Source: Cupriavidus sp. YR651 (GTDB lineage Bacteria; Pseudomonadota; Gammaproteobacteria; Burkholderiales; Burkholderiaceae). From it: a stretch of DNA of 64,000 bases. Position numbers and translations under genes: made by a program. Where the stretch lies: the NCBI RefSeq assembly GCF_900101625.1, contig NZ_FMYZ01000007.1, positions 310,001 through 374,000 on the forward strand, in the 5' to 3' direction. How positions within the stretch are numbered: position 1 is the first letter of the stretch; every line of letters begins with the position of its first letter. The notes below the pieces were generated by a model. The model saw only the letters and a list, made by a program, of their open reading frames with translations. It made no database searches and was not told the origin of the DNA. Below are positions 35,487 through 44,409 of this stretch, one piece after another.

Positions 35487-36653
35487 ATGTACGTTGCCGT
35501 CAAAGGGGGCGAACGCGCCATCCTGAATTCCTACCAGATGCTCGACACGTATCGTCGCGGCGATACGTCGGTGCCCGAACTCACGCTCGCGCAGATCCGC
35601 GAGCAGATGCCGCTGGCGGTGTCGCGCGTGATGGCCGAGGGCTCGCTGTACGACCCGCACCTGGCCGCGCTGGCATTGAAGCAGGCGGCTGGCGACCAGA
35701 TCGAGGCCATCTTCCTGCTGCGCGCGTATCGCACCACGCTCGCGCGCTTTGGCTATACCCAGCCGGTGGACACCGGCACGATGCGCCTGCAACGCCGGAT
35801 CTCGTCGACGTTCAAGGACGTGCCGGGCGGCCAGGTGCTGGGGCCGACCTACGACTACACGCAGCGCCTGCTGGATTTCTCGCTCGAAGCGGGCCGCGAA
35901 CCGGCACCGCTGCCGCCATCGGCGGAACCGCTCGCCGCAAGCATGCCGCGCGTGACGGGCCTGCTGGAAGCAGAAGAACTGGTGGAAGCCGACGAGGTTC
36001 CCGCCGGCGACCCCACGCCGCCGGACCTGACGCGTGAGCCGCTGACGTTCCCCGCCAGCCGCGCCGCGCGGCTGCAGAACCTGGCGCGTGCAGACGAAGG
36101 CTTTCTGCTGTCGATGGGTTATTCGACGCAACGCGGCTACGGCAACTCGCATCCGTTCGCGGCTGAGATCCGCTACGGCACGGCCGAAGTCGAGCTGTTT
36201 GTCGAAGAGCTTGGATTCGCCGTGACGATCGGCGAGGTCGAGCTGACCGAATGCCAGATGGTCAGCCAGTTTGCCGGCAACGCCGAGGAAGCTCCGCGCT
36301 TCACGCGCGGCTACGGCCTGGTGTTTGGCTACAACGAACGCAAGGCGATGTCGATGGCGCTGGCGGACCGCGCGATGCGCGCCGGAGAACTTGGCGAAGC
36401 CGCCGACGCCCCGGCCAACGACATCGAATTCATGCTGTACCACAGCGATAACGTCGAGGCCTCCGGCTTCGTGCAGCATCTGAAGCTGCCCCACTACGTG
36501 GACTTCCAGGCCAACCTGGAACTGCTGCGCCGCCTGCGCGCGGAGGCGGATGCCGCTAACCCGGCCGCCACCGCACTGCAATCCGTGCCGAAGGTTCAGC
36601 CACCCACCCCGCCGCAATCCCGGCCGCAATCGCAAGAGGAGACGCTGGCATGA
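35487..36653 (+). CDS. phnI: carbon-phosphorus lyase complex subunit PhnI
   Basis: 388-aa nucleosidase-type subunit that, with PhnG, H and L, replaces the base of ATP/GTP by phosphonate. Conserved MYVAVKGGERAILNSYQML, DPHLAALALKQA, QRGYGNSHPFAAEIR and HSDNVEASGFVQHLKLPHYVDFQ. The stop overlaps the phnJ ATG by 4 nt. The end is Pro/Gln-rich. Confidence 0.97.
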   Translation: MYVAVKGGERAILNSYQMLDTYRRGDTSVPELTLAQIREQMPLAVSRVMAEGSLYDPHLAALALKQAAGDQIEAIFLLRAYRTTLARFGYTQPVDTGTMRLQRRISSTFKDVPGGQVLGPTYDYTQRLLDFSLEAGREPAPLPPSAEPLAASMPRVTGLLEAEELVEADEVPAGDPTPPDLTREPLTFPASRAARLQNLARADEGFLLSMGYSTQRGYGNSHPFAAEIRYGTAEVELFVEELGFAVTIGEVELTECQMVSQFAGNAEEAPRFTRGYGLVFGYNERKAMSMALADRAMRAGELGEAADAPANDIEFMLYHSDNVEASGFVQHLKLPHYVDFQANLELLRRLRAEADAANPAATALQSVPKVQPPTPPQSRPQSQEETLA

Positions 36654-37549
36654 GTCAGGTCAACGCCACCCCGGGCGCCGTTGCCCGCGACGATCACTAC
36701 AACTTCGGCTACCTCGACGAATCGACCAAGCGCATGCTGCGCCGCGCGCTGCTCAAGGCCGTGGCCATCCCCGGCTACCAGGTCCCGTTCGGCAGCCGCG
36801 AGATGCCGCTGCCCTACGGGTGGGGCACCGGCGGCATCCAGGTCACCGCCGCGATCATCGGCAAGCAGGACGTGCTCAAGGTGATCGACCAGGGTTCGGA
36901 CGACACCACCAACGCCATCAACATCCGCCGCTTCTTCGGCCGCGTGACCGGCGTGCAAACCACCGAGCGCACCGCCGAGGCGAGCATCATCCAGACGCGT
37001 CACCGCATTCCGGAAACGCCGCTGCGCGCCGGCCAGACGATGGTGTACCAGGTGCCCATCCCCGAGCCGCTGCGCTGGCTGGAACCGAGCGAGACCGAAA
37101 CCCGCACCATGCACTCGCTGGCCGAATACGGCGCGATGCACGTCAAGCTCTACGAGGACATCGCCCATCACGGGCACATCGCCACCACCTACGACTATCC
37201 CGTGATCGTCAACCAGCGCTACATGATGCGGCCGTCGCCGATTCCCAAGTTCGACAATCCCAAGCTCGACCGCAGCCCCGCGCTGATGTTATTCGGCGCC
37301 GGGCGCGAAAAGCGCGTCTATGCCGTGCCGCCGTACACCTCGGTCAGGAGCCTGGACTTCGTCGATCATCCGTTCACCGTGGAAAAGTGGTCAAGCTGCT
37401 GTGCGCAATGCGGCGCCACGGACAGCTACCTCGACGAAATCATCACCGACGATGCCGGCACGCGCATGTTCGTGTGCTCGGATACCGAGTACTGCGCCGA
37501 CCGTCAGGCCGCGCAAGCCGTGAAAGCGGCGGCGGGAGGTGCGCAATGA
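36650..37549 (+). CDS. phnJ: alpha-D-ribose 1-methylphosphonate 5-phosphate C-P lyase
   Basis: Radical SAM enzyme that breaks the C-P bond. 299 aa. The unusual cluster motif C-x2-C-x21-C is intact at C251, C254 and C276, and the additional conserved cysteine is C282. DDHYNFGYLDESTKRMLRRALLKAVAIPGYQVPFGSREMP opens the protein. Overlaps phnI and phnK by 4 nt each, so GHIJK translation is tightly coupled. Confidence 0.97.
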   Translation: MSQVNATPGAVARDDHYNFGYLDESTKRMLRRALLKAVAIPGYQVPFGSREMPLPYGWGTGGIQVTAAIIGKQDVLKVIDQGSDDTTNAINIRRFFGRVTGVQTTERTAEASIIQTRHRIPETPLRAGQTMVYQVPIPEPLRWLEPSETETRTMHSLAEYGAMHVKLYEDIAHHGHIATTYDYPVIVNQRYMMRPSPIPKFDNPKLDRSPALMLFGAGREKRVYAVPPYTSVRSLDFVDHPFTVEKWSSCCAQCGATDSYLDEIITDDAGTRMFVCSDTEYCADRQAAQAVKAAAGGAQ

Positions 37550-38322
37550 GCGCGACTCCACTGCTGTCGGTACGCAACCTCACGCGTACCTGGGATGGCG
37601 TGCATGGCTGCCATGACGTCAATTTCGATCTCTACCCGGGCGAGGTGCTCTGCGTGGTCGGTGAATCGGGCTCCGGCAAGAGCACGCTGCTGCAAGCCTT
37701 GTCGATGCAGGCACCGCCGCAGCGCGGCAGCGTCAGCTACGACATGCGCGAGTCCGGCCTGACCGACCTGGCCACGCTGTCGAGCGCACGCATGCGCCTG
37801 CTGGCCCGCACCGACTGGGGCTTCGTGCGCCAGCACGCCCGCGACGGGCTGCGCATGCAGGTCAGTGCCGGCGCCAACATCGCCGAGCGCCTGATGGCCG
37901 TGGGCGAGCGTCACTATGGCGACCTGCGGGAAGTCGCCGGCGCCTGGCTCGAGAAGATGGAGATCGACCTGGCCCGCCTCGACGATGTGCCGAGCACCTT
38001 CTCGGGTGGCATGCAGCAACGCCTGCAGATCGCCCGCAACCTGGTCACGCATCCGCGTCTGGTGTTCATGGACGAGCCGACGGCGTCGCTGGACGTCTCC
38101 GTGCAGGCCCGCCTGCTGGACCTGTTGCGCCGCCTGGTGACCGACCTTGGCCTCGCCGCCATCCTCGTCACGCACGACCTGGCCGTGGCGCGCCTGCTGG
38201 CACATCGCACGCTGGTCATGCAGGGCGGGCGCGTGGTGGAGCAAGGCCTGACCGACCAGATCCTCGACGACCCCCAGCACCCTTACACGCAACTGCTGGT
38301 TTCCTCCATCCTGCAGGGCTGA
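37546..38322 (+). CDS. phnK: phosphonate C-P lyase system ABC-type protein PhnK
   Basis: 258-aa ABC ATPase that docks on the PhnGHIJ core. Walker A GESGSGKST, signature FSGGMQQRLQIARNL, Walker B LVFMDEP, switch histidine in VTHDLAV. The ATG at 37546 overlaps the phnJ stop (ATGA); the longer frame upstream is a shadow of phnJ. Confidence 0.96.
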   Translation: MSATPLLSVRNLTRTWDGVHGCHDVNFDLYPGEVLCVVGESGSGKSTLLQALSMQAPPQRGSVSYDMRESGLTDLATLSSARMRLLARTDWGFVRQHARDGLRMQVSAGANIAERLMAVGERHYGDLREVAGAWLEKMEIDLARLDDVPSTFSGGMQQRLQIARNLVTHPRLVFMDEPTASLDVSVQARLLDLLRRLVTDLGLAAILVTHDLAVARLLAHRTLVMQGGRVVEQGLTDQILDDPQHPYTQLLVSSILQG

Positions 38323-38327
38323 CGACG

Positions 38328-39053
38328 ATGCAAGCAGAGAATGCACAGAAGCTGATCGAGGTCCGTGGCCTCGGCAAGATGTTCACGTTGCACAACCAGG
38401 GCGGCATCCGCCTGCCCGTGCTGCGTGCGATCGATTTCGACGCCGCCCGCGGCGAATGCCTGGTCCTGTCGGGCCGCTCCGGCACCGGCAAGAGCACGCT
38501 GCTGCGCTGCCTGTACGGCAATTATCTGGCCACCGAAGGCACCATCCGCCTGCGCGACACCAGCACCGAAGGCGAGCCGTGGGTCGAGCTGACCAATGCC
38601 CCGGAGCAACGCGTGCTGAAACTGCGCCGCGACGTGATCGGCTACGTCAGCCAATTCCTGCGTGCGATTCCGCGCGTGTCCGCGCTGGACGTGGTGGCCG
38701 ACCCCCTGCAGCAGCGCGGTGCCAGCCACGAGGAAGCCCGGGCCCGCGCCGCCGTCCTGCTGGAGCGCCTGAACCTGCCACGTCGCCTGTGGCATCTGCC
38801 TCCCGCCACGTTCTCGGGTGGCGAGCAGCAGCGCGTGAACATCGCGCGCGGGCTGATCGGCGGTCATCCGATCCTGCTGCTTGACGAGCCAACCGCCTCG
38901 CTCGATGCCGACAACCGCGCCGTGGTGATCGAACTGATCCGGGAAGCGCTGGCCGAAGGCCGCGCCCTGATCGGGATTTTTCACGACGACGCCGTCCGCG
39001 ATGCGGTGGCCACGCGCCTGCTGCCGCTGCAGCCGGTCACCGCCCTCGCCTGA
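38328..39053 (+). CDS. phnL: phosphonate C-P lyase system ABC-type protein PhnL
   Basis: 241-aa ABC ATPase, second of the PhnK/PhnL pair. Walker A GRSGTGKST, signature FSGGEQQRVNIARGL, Walker B ILLLDEP. PhnL is needed for the nucleotide-phosphonate exchange by PhnGHI and helps assemble PhnK on the core. It starts 5 nt after phnK. Confidence 0.96.
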   Translation: MQAENAQKLIEVRGLGKMFTLHNQGGIRLPVLRAIDFDAARGECLVLSGRSGTGKSTLLRCLYGNYLATEGTIRLRDTSTEGEPWVELTNAPEQRVLKLRRDVIGYVSQFLRAIPRVSALDVVADPLQQRGASHEEARARAAVLLERLNLPRRLWHLPPATFSGGEQQRVNIARGLIGGHPILLLDEPTASLDADNRAVVIELIREALAEGRALIGIFHDDAVRDAVATRLLPLQPVTALA

Positions 39054-39086
39054 CCCGAACTGACCAGACCTGAAACGGAATCGGAC

Positions 39087-40301
39087 ATGTCTGCTACCTA
39101 TCTGACGCACGCCACGCTGGTGCTGCCCGACCGCGTGCTGCAAGACAGCGCACTGCTGATCGACGACGGCCGCATCGCCGCCATCGAACCCGCACCCTCC
39201 GCGGTGCCCGCCCACGCCACCGTGATCGACCTTCGCGGCCATACCGTAATGCCGGGCCTGATCGACGTGCATTGCGACGCCATCGAAAAGGAAGCCGAGC
39301 CGCGCGCCAACGTGCTGTTCCCGCTGGACTTCGCCGTGGCACAGGTGGATCGCCGCAACGCCGCGGCCGGCATCACCACGCCGTACCACGCGCTGTCGTT
39401 CGCCAGCAATCAGTTTGGCGTGCGCAACAACGACACTGCGGCCACGCTGGTGCGCACCGTGTCCGGATATCGCGAACACAGCCTCGTCGACAATCGCATC
39501 CACTGCCGCTATGAAGTCACCGACGCCGCCGCCGTGCCGGTGCTGGAGATGCTGATGGAAGAAGGCGTGGTCGACCTGCTGTCCGTGATGGATCACTCGC
39601 CCGGCCAGGGCCAGTTCAAGACACTGGATGCCTATCTGTCGTACATGATGGGCAACCACGGCATGAGCCGCCAGGAAGCCGCCGATGCCGCGACAAAGAA
39701 GACCGCCGAGCTCGACGGCGCGCATGAACGCGTGAACCGGCTGGTGGCAAAGGCACACGCGCTGGGCATTCCCACGGCGAGCCACGACGACGACTCCCCG
39801 CAGCGCATCGCTGCCATGCACGCACTGGGCGTGCGCATGAGCGAGTTCCCGATCAACGTCGAAACCGCGCAGGCCGCTTCGACCCATGCGCTGCCGACGA
39901 TCCTCGGCGCGCCCAACGTACTGCGCGGCAAGAGCCAGAGCGGGTCGATGCGTGCGATCGATGCGATCCATGCCGGCGTGGGCAACATCCTCTGCTCGGA
40001 CTACCAGCCGTCGACGCTGATTGCTGCAGCCTTCGCCGCCGCGCGTCTGGCCGGGTTGCCGCTCAACAAGGCGCTGGCGCTGGTCACGGCCAACCCGGCC
40101 GACGCCTGCCTGCTGTCGGATCGCGGGCGACTGGTGCCAGGCGCCCGCGCCGACGTGATCGCCGTGGCCAGCGTGGCGGGCCAGCCGTTGGTCACGCATA
40201 CGTGGTCCGCCGGCCGGCTCGTCTTTGCAGCGGGCTACCCGGCGGTGCAGCATGCGGCCGCACACGCGGCGCCGCGTGAAGCTGTGCGCGAGGTGGCCTG
40301 A
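39087..40301 (+). CDS. phnM: alpha-D-ribose 1-methylphosphonate 5-triphosphate diphosphatase
   Basis: 404-aa amidohydrolase releasing pyrophosphate from the ribose-phosphonate triphosphate before C-P cleavage. Metal site LIDVHCDAIEKEAEPR, substrate loop SVMDHSPGQGQF (as in E. coli), ASHDDD and GAPNVLRGKSQSG. It keeps the HSPGQ motif missing from the paralogue at 32105, so this is the canonical PhnM of the locus. Confidence 0.96.
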   Translation: MSATYLTHATLVLPDRVLQDSALLIDDGRIAAIEPAPSAVPAHATVIDLRGHTVMPGLIDVHCDAIEKEAEPRANVLFPLDFAVAQVDRRNAAAGITTPYHALSFASNQFGVRNNDTAATLVRTVSGYREHSLVDNRIHCRYEVTDAAAVPVLEMLMEEGVVDLLSVMDHSPGQGQFKTLDAYLSYMMGNHGMSRQEAADAATKKTAELDGAHERVNRLVAKAHALGIPTASHDDDSPQRIAAMHALGVRMSEFPINVETAQAASTHALPTILGAPNVLRGKSQSGSMRAIDAIHAGVGNILCSDYQPSTLIAAAFAAARLAGLPLNKALALVTANPADACLLSDRGRLVPGARADVIAVASVAGQPLVTHTWSAGRLVFAAGYPAVQHAAAHAAPREAVREVA

Positions 40302-40302
40302 G

Positions 40303-40875
40303 ATGTCGACGGGGCTCGTGGACGCGCCTGTGGGTGCCGGGGTACGTGTTGTCGCCGTCAGCCGCAGCCCGGCCCACGGGTTCAGCAAACCGCGCGAGGA
40401 TGCCATCCGGCTCCTCGCCGGACTTGGGGTGGAAGGCGATGCCCACGCGGGCGTCACCGTGCAGCATCGCTCACGCGTGGCCGTCGATCCGACCCAGCCG
40501 AACCTGCGCCAGGTCCACCTGATCCACGCGGAACTGCACGCCGCGCTGGCGGAGGCAGGCTTCGACGTCGGCTACGGGGAACTGGGCGAGAACATCACCA
40601 CGCAAGGAATCGATCTGCTGCGCCTGCCCACGGGCACACGGCTACACATCGGCACGGCCGAGATCGAAATCACTGGCCTGCGCAATCCGTGCGTGCAGAT
40701 CGACCAGTTCCGAAAGGGACTGCTCCGGCAGCTGGTGTATCGGGATGCGCTGGAGGCACTCGTGCGCAAGGCGGGCGTGATGGGAGTGGTGCTGGCGGGC
40801 GGCATGGTGCGCCCTGGCGATGTGATCGAAACGGTGCTGCCAGCGCTGCCGCATCGCGCGCTGGAACGCGTGTAG
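40303..40875 (+). CDS. MOSC domain protein at the end of the phn operon
   Basis: 190-aa MOSC-domain protein (molybdenum cofactor sulfurase C-terminal fold). Visible: SRSPAHGFSKPREDAIRLLAGLGVEGDAHAG, GENITTQGIDLL and the conserved cysteine in LRNPCVQIDQF. MOSC proteins bind or transfer sulfur or protect against N-hydroxylated bases; no role in phosphonate use is established. It starts 1 nt after phnM, so it belongs to the operon. Confidence 0.88.
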   Translation: MSTGLVDAPVGAGVRVVAVSRSPAHGFSKPREDAIRLLAGLGVEGDAHAGVTVQHRSRVAVDPTQPNLRQVHLIHAELHAALAEAGFDVGYGELGENITTQGIDLLRLPTGTRLHIGTAEIEITGLRNPCVQIDQFRKGLLRQLVYRDALEALVRKAGVMGVVLAGGMVRPGDVIETVLPALPHRALERV

Positions 40876-41027
40876 CGACCACATTCTCTGAATATAGTCA
40901 TCGCCAGCCGGCGCGTACTTAGGACTTGTCCCAATCACATGCGGCTCGCCTTCGGATACCCATCCCCTACACTGAAGGGACGGTCCGTCTACATGCCATG
41001 ACGCCCGTGTCGTATCGAGGAGCCAGC

Positions 41028-41546
41028 ATGCCGTTCACGCCAATCCTGCCAGCCATGCTGGCTATTTTTTTGTGCGCGGCGTGCGTGCCGCCCATGCTGG
41101 TCAATCGTCCCCCGCCGGCGCAGGAACCACCTGCCGCGTCCAGATCGTATCCACCGCCACCGCCAGTGGCCCGCGCCACGCCTATCGTGCCGCATGAGAT
41201 CCATATTTCCGCCGCTTGCAAGCGCACCGAGGAAGACGGCTTCCGCGAGGAGGCGATGGTGCGCGTATCGCACAATTCCGTGCAGACGCTCACGTGGAAA
41301 CTCTGGGTGTCCCGGAGGGGGTCCTGCCACTTCGATCTCGATGAATTCAAGCAGGTACAGCAGACGCCACACATCGAACTGCACGCCGTGGACGGCAGCG
41401 GTTGCAAGCTGATGGTCTGGCAAGACCCACGGCGCATCACGCTGGCCCACGCCAGTTGCGAGAAGCATTGCACGCCTGGCATCTATGAGCAGGCGTGGCC
41501 AGTCCTGTTCGATCCGAAGAGCGGCGCCTGCGCGGAAATACGCTGA
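41028..41546 (+). CDS. putative lipoprotein of unknown function
   Basis: 172 aa. The N-terminus MPFTPILPAMLAIFLCAAC looks like a lipoprotein signal with cysteine at residue 19, although the position -3 cysteine is not canonical. A Pro-rich linker (PPPAQEPPAASRSYPPPPP) follows, then a compact domain with four cysteines (SAACKRT, GSCHFD, SGCKLM, SCEKHC). No family recognised. The ATG at 41028 has GAGGAG upstream. It probably sits in the outer membrane with a disulfide-stabilised periplasmic domain. Confidence 0.65.
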   Translation: MPFTPILPAMLAIFLCAACVPPMLVNRPPPAQEPPAASRSYPPPPPVARATPIVPHEIHISAACKRTEEDGFREEAMVRVSHNSVQTLTWKLWVSRRGSCHFDLDEFKQVQQTPHIELHAVDGSGCKLMVWQDPRRITLAHASCEKHCTPGIYEQAWPVLFDPKSGACAEIR

Positions 41547-41611
41547 CGCCGGCGCCGGCGGCCGAGGACTTCGCCAGTCACCGGCCGTCGCCGGCTTTTG
41601 GCCGTGGCAGG

Positions 41612-42205
41612 CTACTTTGCCTTGGGCACGCGCCCCATCAGGAAGAACTCGTCGTTCGGCCGCATGCCGATGGTGTTGGCCATCCGATTCGACAGGCCGA
41701 AGAACGCGGTGATGGCGGCAATATCCCAGGCATCCTCGTCGTCGAAGCCGTGCGTGCGCAGTGCGTCAAAGTCGGCTTCGCTGATCTCGTGGGACGACTG
41801 GCAGACCTTCATCGCGAAATCGAGCATCGCGCGCTGGCGCGGTGAAATATCCGCCTTGCGATAGTTGACGGCAACCTGATCCGCAACGAGCGGCTTCTTC
41901 TCGTAGATCCGCAGGATCGCGCCATGGGCCACCACGCAGTAGAGGCACTGGTTGGCGCCCGACGTGGTGACCACGATCATTTCGCGGTCGCCCTTGGTCA
42001 GCGAGCCCGTCTCCTTGAGCATCAGCGCGTCGTGATAGGCAAAGAACGCACGGCACTCGTCCGGCCGATGGGCCAGGGCAAGGAAGACGTTGGGGACAAA
42101 GCCGGCCTTCTCCTGGACCTCGAGAATGCGCTGGCGGATATCGTCCGGCAGATCCTTGATGGCGGGAACCGGGTAGCGGCTGATCGGGGGATGGGCGTGG
42201 GTCAT
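41612..42205 (-). CDS. peroxidase-related AhpD-like protein
   Basis: 197-aa carboxymuconolactone-decarboxylase/AhpD-fold protein of the uncharacterised peroxidase-related type. The redox motif is CLYCVVAHG (C-x2-C with a following histidine), and the relay residue region EMIVVTTSGANQ precedes it. It likely reduces peroxides with a thiol partner. The ATG at 42205 is supported by GAGGAGA upstream; a longer frame starting at 42241 lacks a site. Confidence 0.9.
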   Translation of the reverse strand: MTHAHPPISRYPVPAIKDLPDDIRQRILEVQEKAGFVPNVFLALAHRPDECRAFFAYHDALMLKETGSLTKGDREMIVVTTSGANQCLYCVVAHGAILRIYEKKPLVADQVAVNYRKADISPRQRAMLDFAMKVCQSSHEISEADFDALRTHGFDDEDAWDIAAITAFFGLSNRMANTIGMRPNDEFFLMGRVPKAK

Positions 42206-42291
42206 GCTGTCTCCTCGGGGTGTATCCCCCTGTTGGTACATGCCCGGCCGCGGCAGGCGCGCCGCGGCCGCGAAAGCCTGACGGGAAGCCC

Positions 42292-44058
42292 CTAGTCCTG
42301 CGTCGCGAACTGGATACGGTGCAGGCCAGCGTAGAGACCGCTAGCCGCCAGCAGTTCGGCGTGCGTGCCGTGCTCGGCCACGCGGCCATGCTCCAGCACA
42401 ACGATCCGGTCGGCGTTCTCGATCGTCGACAAGCGGTGGGCGATGACCAGTGTGGTCCGGCCCACCATCAGCGATTCCAGCGCGGCCTGCACCTGGCGTT
42501 CGGATTCGGAATCGAGCGCCGACGTGGCTTCATCGAGGATCAGGATCGGCGCGTCCTTGTAGATCGCGCGCGCGATGGCCAGACGCTGCCGCTGGCCACC
42601 CGAGAGTTTCATGCCGTTGTCGCCGATATTGGTCTCCAGACCTTCCGGCAGTCCCTTGACCACTTCGGTCAGGTACGCCGCCGCCAGCGCCCGCTCGACG
42701 CGCGCCATATCGATCTGCTCGTGCGAATGCACGCCATACGCCACGTTCGCCGCGACGGTGTCGTTGAACAGCACCACATCCTGGCTTACGAAGGCGATCT
42801 GGCGGCGCAGGTCGACCAGTGCGATCTTGTCGATCGACTGGCCATCCAGCAGGATCCGCCCTTCGGTCGGATCGAAGAAGCGCGGCACCAGGTTGACCAG
42901 CGTGGTCTTGCCGCTGCCGGACGGGCCAACCAGTGCCACCACCTCGCCGGGCGCCGCGCGGAAGCTGACGTGGTTCAGCGCGGGACGTCCGGCATCGCCA
43001 TAGCGGAAACCAACATCGTTGAAGACGAGGTCGCCCTGAGCACGGTCCAGCGGCAGGCCGCCGGTCTGCGGCTCGATCGGTTCGTCGATCAGCCCGAAGA
43101 TCATCTCGGCGGCGGTCAGGCCGCGCTGGAGAGGCTGATTCAGGTCGGTCAGGTGCTTCAGCGGCGAGATCAGCAGCAGCATCGCCATCACGAAACCGGT
43201 GAAGCCACCCACCGTGGTCTGGTTACCCTGGGCCTGGACCATGGCGATGGTCAGGATCACGGACAGCGCCAGCGCCGCCAGGAATGCCGTCACCGGCTGG
43301 TTGAGCCCGCCAGCCACCGCCATGCGCATCGAATAGCCGCGCAGGCGTTCAGCCATGGCCTCGAAGCGGGACAACTCATAGGTCTCGCCACCATGCAGCT
43401 TGACGACCTTGTAGCCACCCGCGGCTTCTTCGACCACATAGGCGGCCGTGTTGGTCAGCGCCTGATGATCGCGGTTGAGCCGCCGCAGCCGGCGGTTCAC
43501 CCTCGACATGATGAAGCCGATCACCGGCAACAGCACCGCCACCACCAGTGTCAGACGCCAGTTGGTATAGAACAGGTAGATCAGCAGCGCCACCACGGTC
43601 AGCGAATCGCGTACCAGCGTGATCAGCACGCCGGTCAGGATCTGCAGCACCTGGTTGACCTCGAAGATCACCGCATTGATCAGGGACGCGGCCGTATTGC
43701 GGTGATAGAAGAGCGCGGGCGCTTGCAGCATGCGGCTGAACATCTGCATCCGCATCCTCAGCAGCACGCGGTTGGAAATCTGTGCGAGCAGGAAGCCGGA
43801 GGCGAATTGCGACACGCCGCGCACCAGCGCCACGCCGGTCAGCAATGCCGGCACATGCCAGAGCTTGCCCGCATAGGCGCCACCAAAGCCCTTGTCGAGC
43901 AGGTCGTTGACGACCTTCGGGATAATCCCTTCGCAGGCGGCGACGACGCCCATGGCCAGGATCGCCAGCAGGAAGACCCGCATCTCGGGCTTCAGGTAGG
44001 CCCAGACGCGTTTTAGGGTATCGGTTTCCTGGGTCGTTGATTTATTGTTTTCGTTCAC
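42292..44058 (-). CDS. msbA: lipid A export permease/ATP-binding protein MsbA
   Basis: 588-aa half-transporter flipping lipid A-core across the inner membrane. An N-terminal six-helix exporter domain (residues ~25-320) is followed by an ATPase domain with Walker A GPSGSGKTT, signature LSGGQRQRLAIARAI, Walker B ILILDEA and H-loop IAHRLS. The start is a GTG that overlaps the stop of the upstream O-antigen-ligase-like remnant (GTGA), so the two are translationally coupled. Confidence 0.95.
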   Translation of the reverse strand: MNENNKSTTQETDTLKRVWAYLKPEMRVFLLAILAMGVVAACEGIIPKVVNDLLDKGFGGAYAGKLWHVPALLTGVALVRGVSQFASGFLLAQISNRVLLRMRMQMFSRMLQAPALFYHRNTAASLINAVIFEVNQVLQILTGVLITLVRDSLTVVALLIYLFYTNWRLTLVVAVLLPVIGFIMSRVNRRLRRLNRDHQALTNTAAYVVEEAAGGYKVVKLHGGETYELSRFEAMAERLRGYSMRMAVAGGLNQPVTAFLAALALSVILTIAMVQAQGNQTTVGGFTGFVMAMLLLISPLKHLTDLNQPLQRGLTAAEMIFGLIDEPIEPQTGGLPLDRAQGDLVFNDVGFRYGDAGRPALNHVSFRAAPGEVVALVGPSGSGKTTLVNLVPRFFDPTEGRILLDGQSIDKIALVDLRRQIAFVSQDVVLFNDTVAANVAYGVHSHEQIDMARVERALAAAYLTEVVKGLPEGLETNIGDNGMKLSGGQRQRLAIARAIYKDAPILILDEATSALDSESERQVQAALESLMVGRTTLVIAHRLSTIENADRIVVLEHGRVAEHGTHAELLAASGLYAGLHRIQFATQD

Positions 44059-44405
44059 GATGACTCCGCCCCGGCGGTGCGGGGAGTATTTCTTGCCTCG
44101 ACGGCGGTCGCCAGCGACAGGCGCGAGGAGTTGTCCAGCATGTTCCAGTTACCGTGGACTACCGCGGGAGAAACCAGTATTGCGGTGAGTACCGCTAGAA
44201 TGGCGAGCCCAAGGGGGCGCAATTCCGCGCGGCAGGTGCGCCATGCCCCGGCCAGCCGACGGTTGGCCAGCAGCGCGCCAGGCAGCACGGGCCCGATGAA
44301 TACCCCGGCGCCGCGCGGTACGCACAGCAACAGGACGGGAAACGAAAGAACGATGACGTTGGCCAGTGGCGCCAGCGCCGGTTGACGGTACCCCATTGCA
44401 AGCAT
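44055..44405 (-). pseudogene. short O-antigen-ligase-like protein (N-terminal remnant)
   Basis: 116-aa membrane protein (or 113 aa from the second ATG). Three hydrophobic stretches (NVIVLSFPVLLLCVP; VFIGPVLPGALLANRR; LGLAILAVLTAILVSPAVV) are followed by NWNMLDNSSRLSLA, which resembles the beginning of WaaL/O-antigen ligases (about 400 aa). The protein then ends in a short unrelated tail. I read it as a truncated ligase kept because its stop codon couples to the msbA start. It could instead be a genuine small protein. Its start lies only 4 bp from the divergent glycosyltransferase start. Confidence 0.5.
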
Positions 44406-44409
44406 CTCT

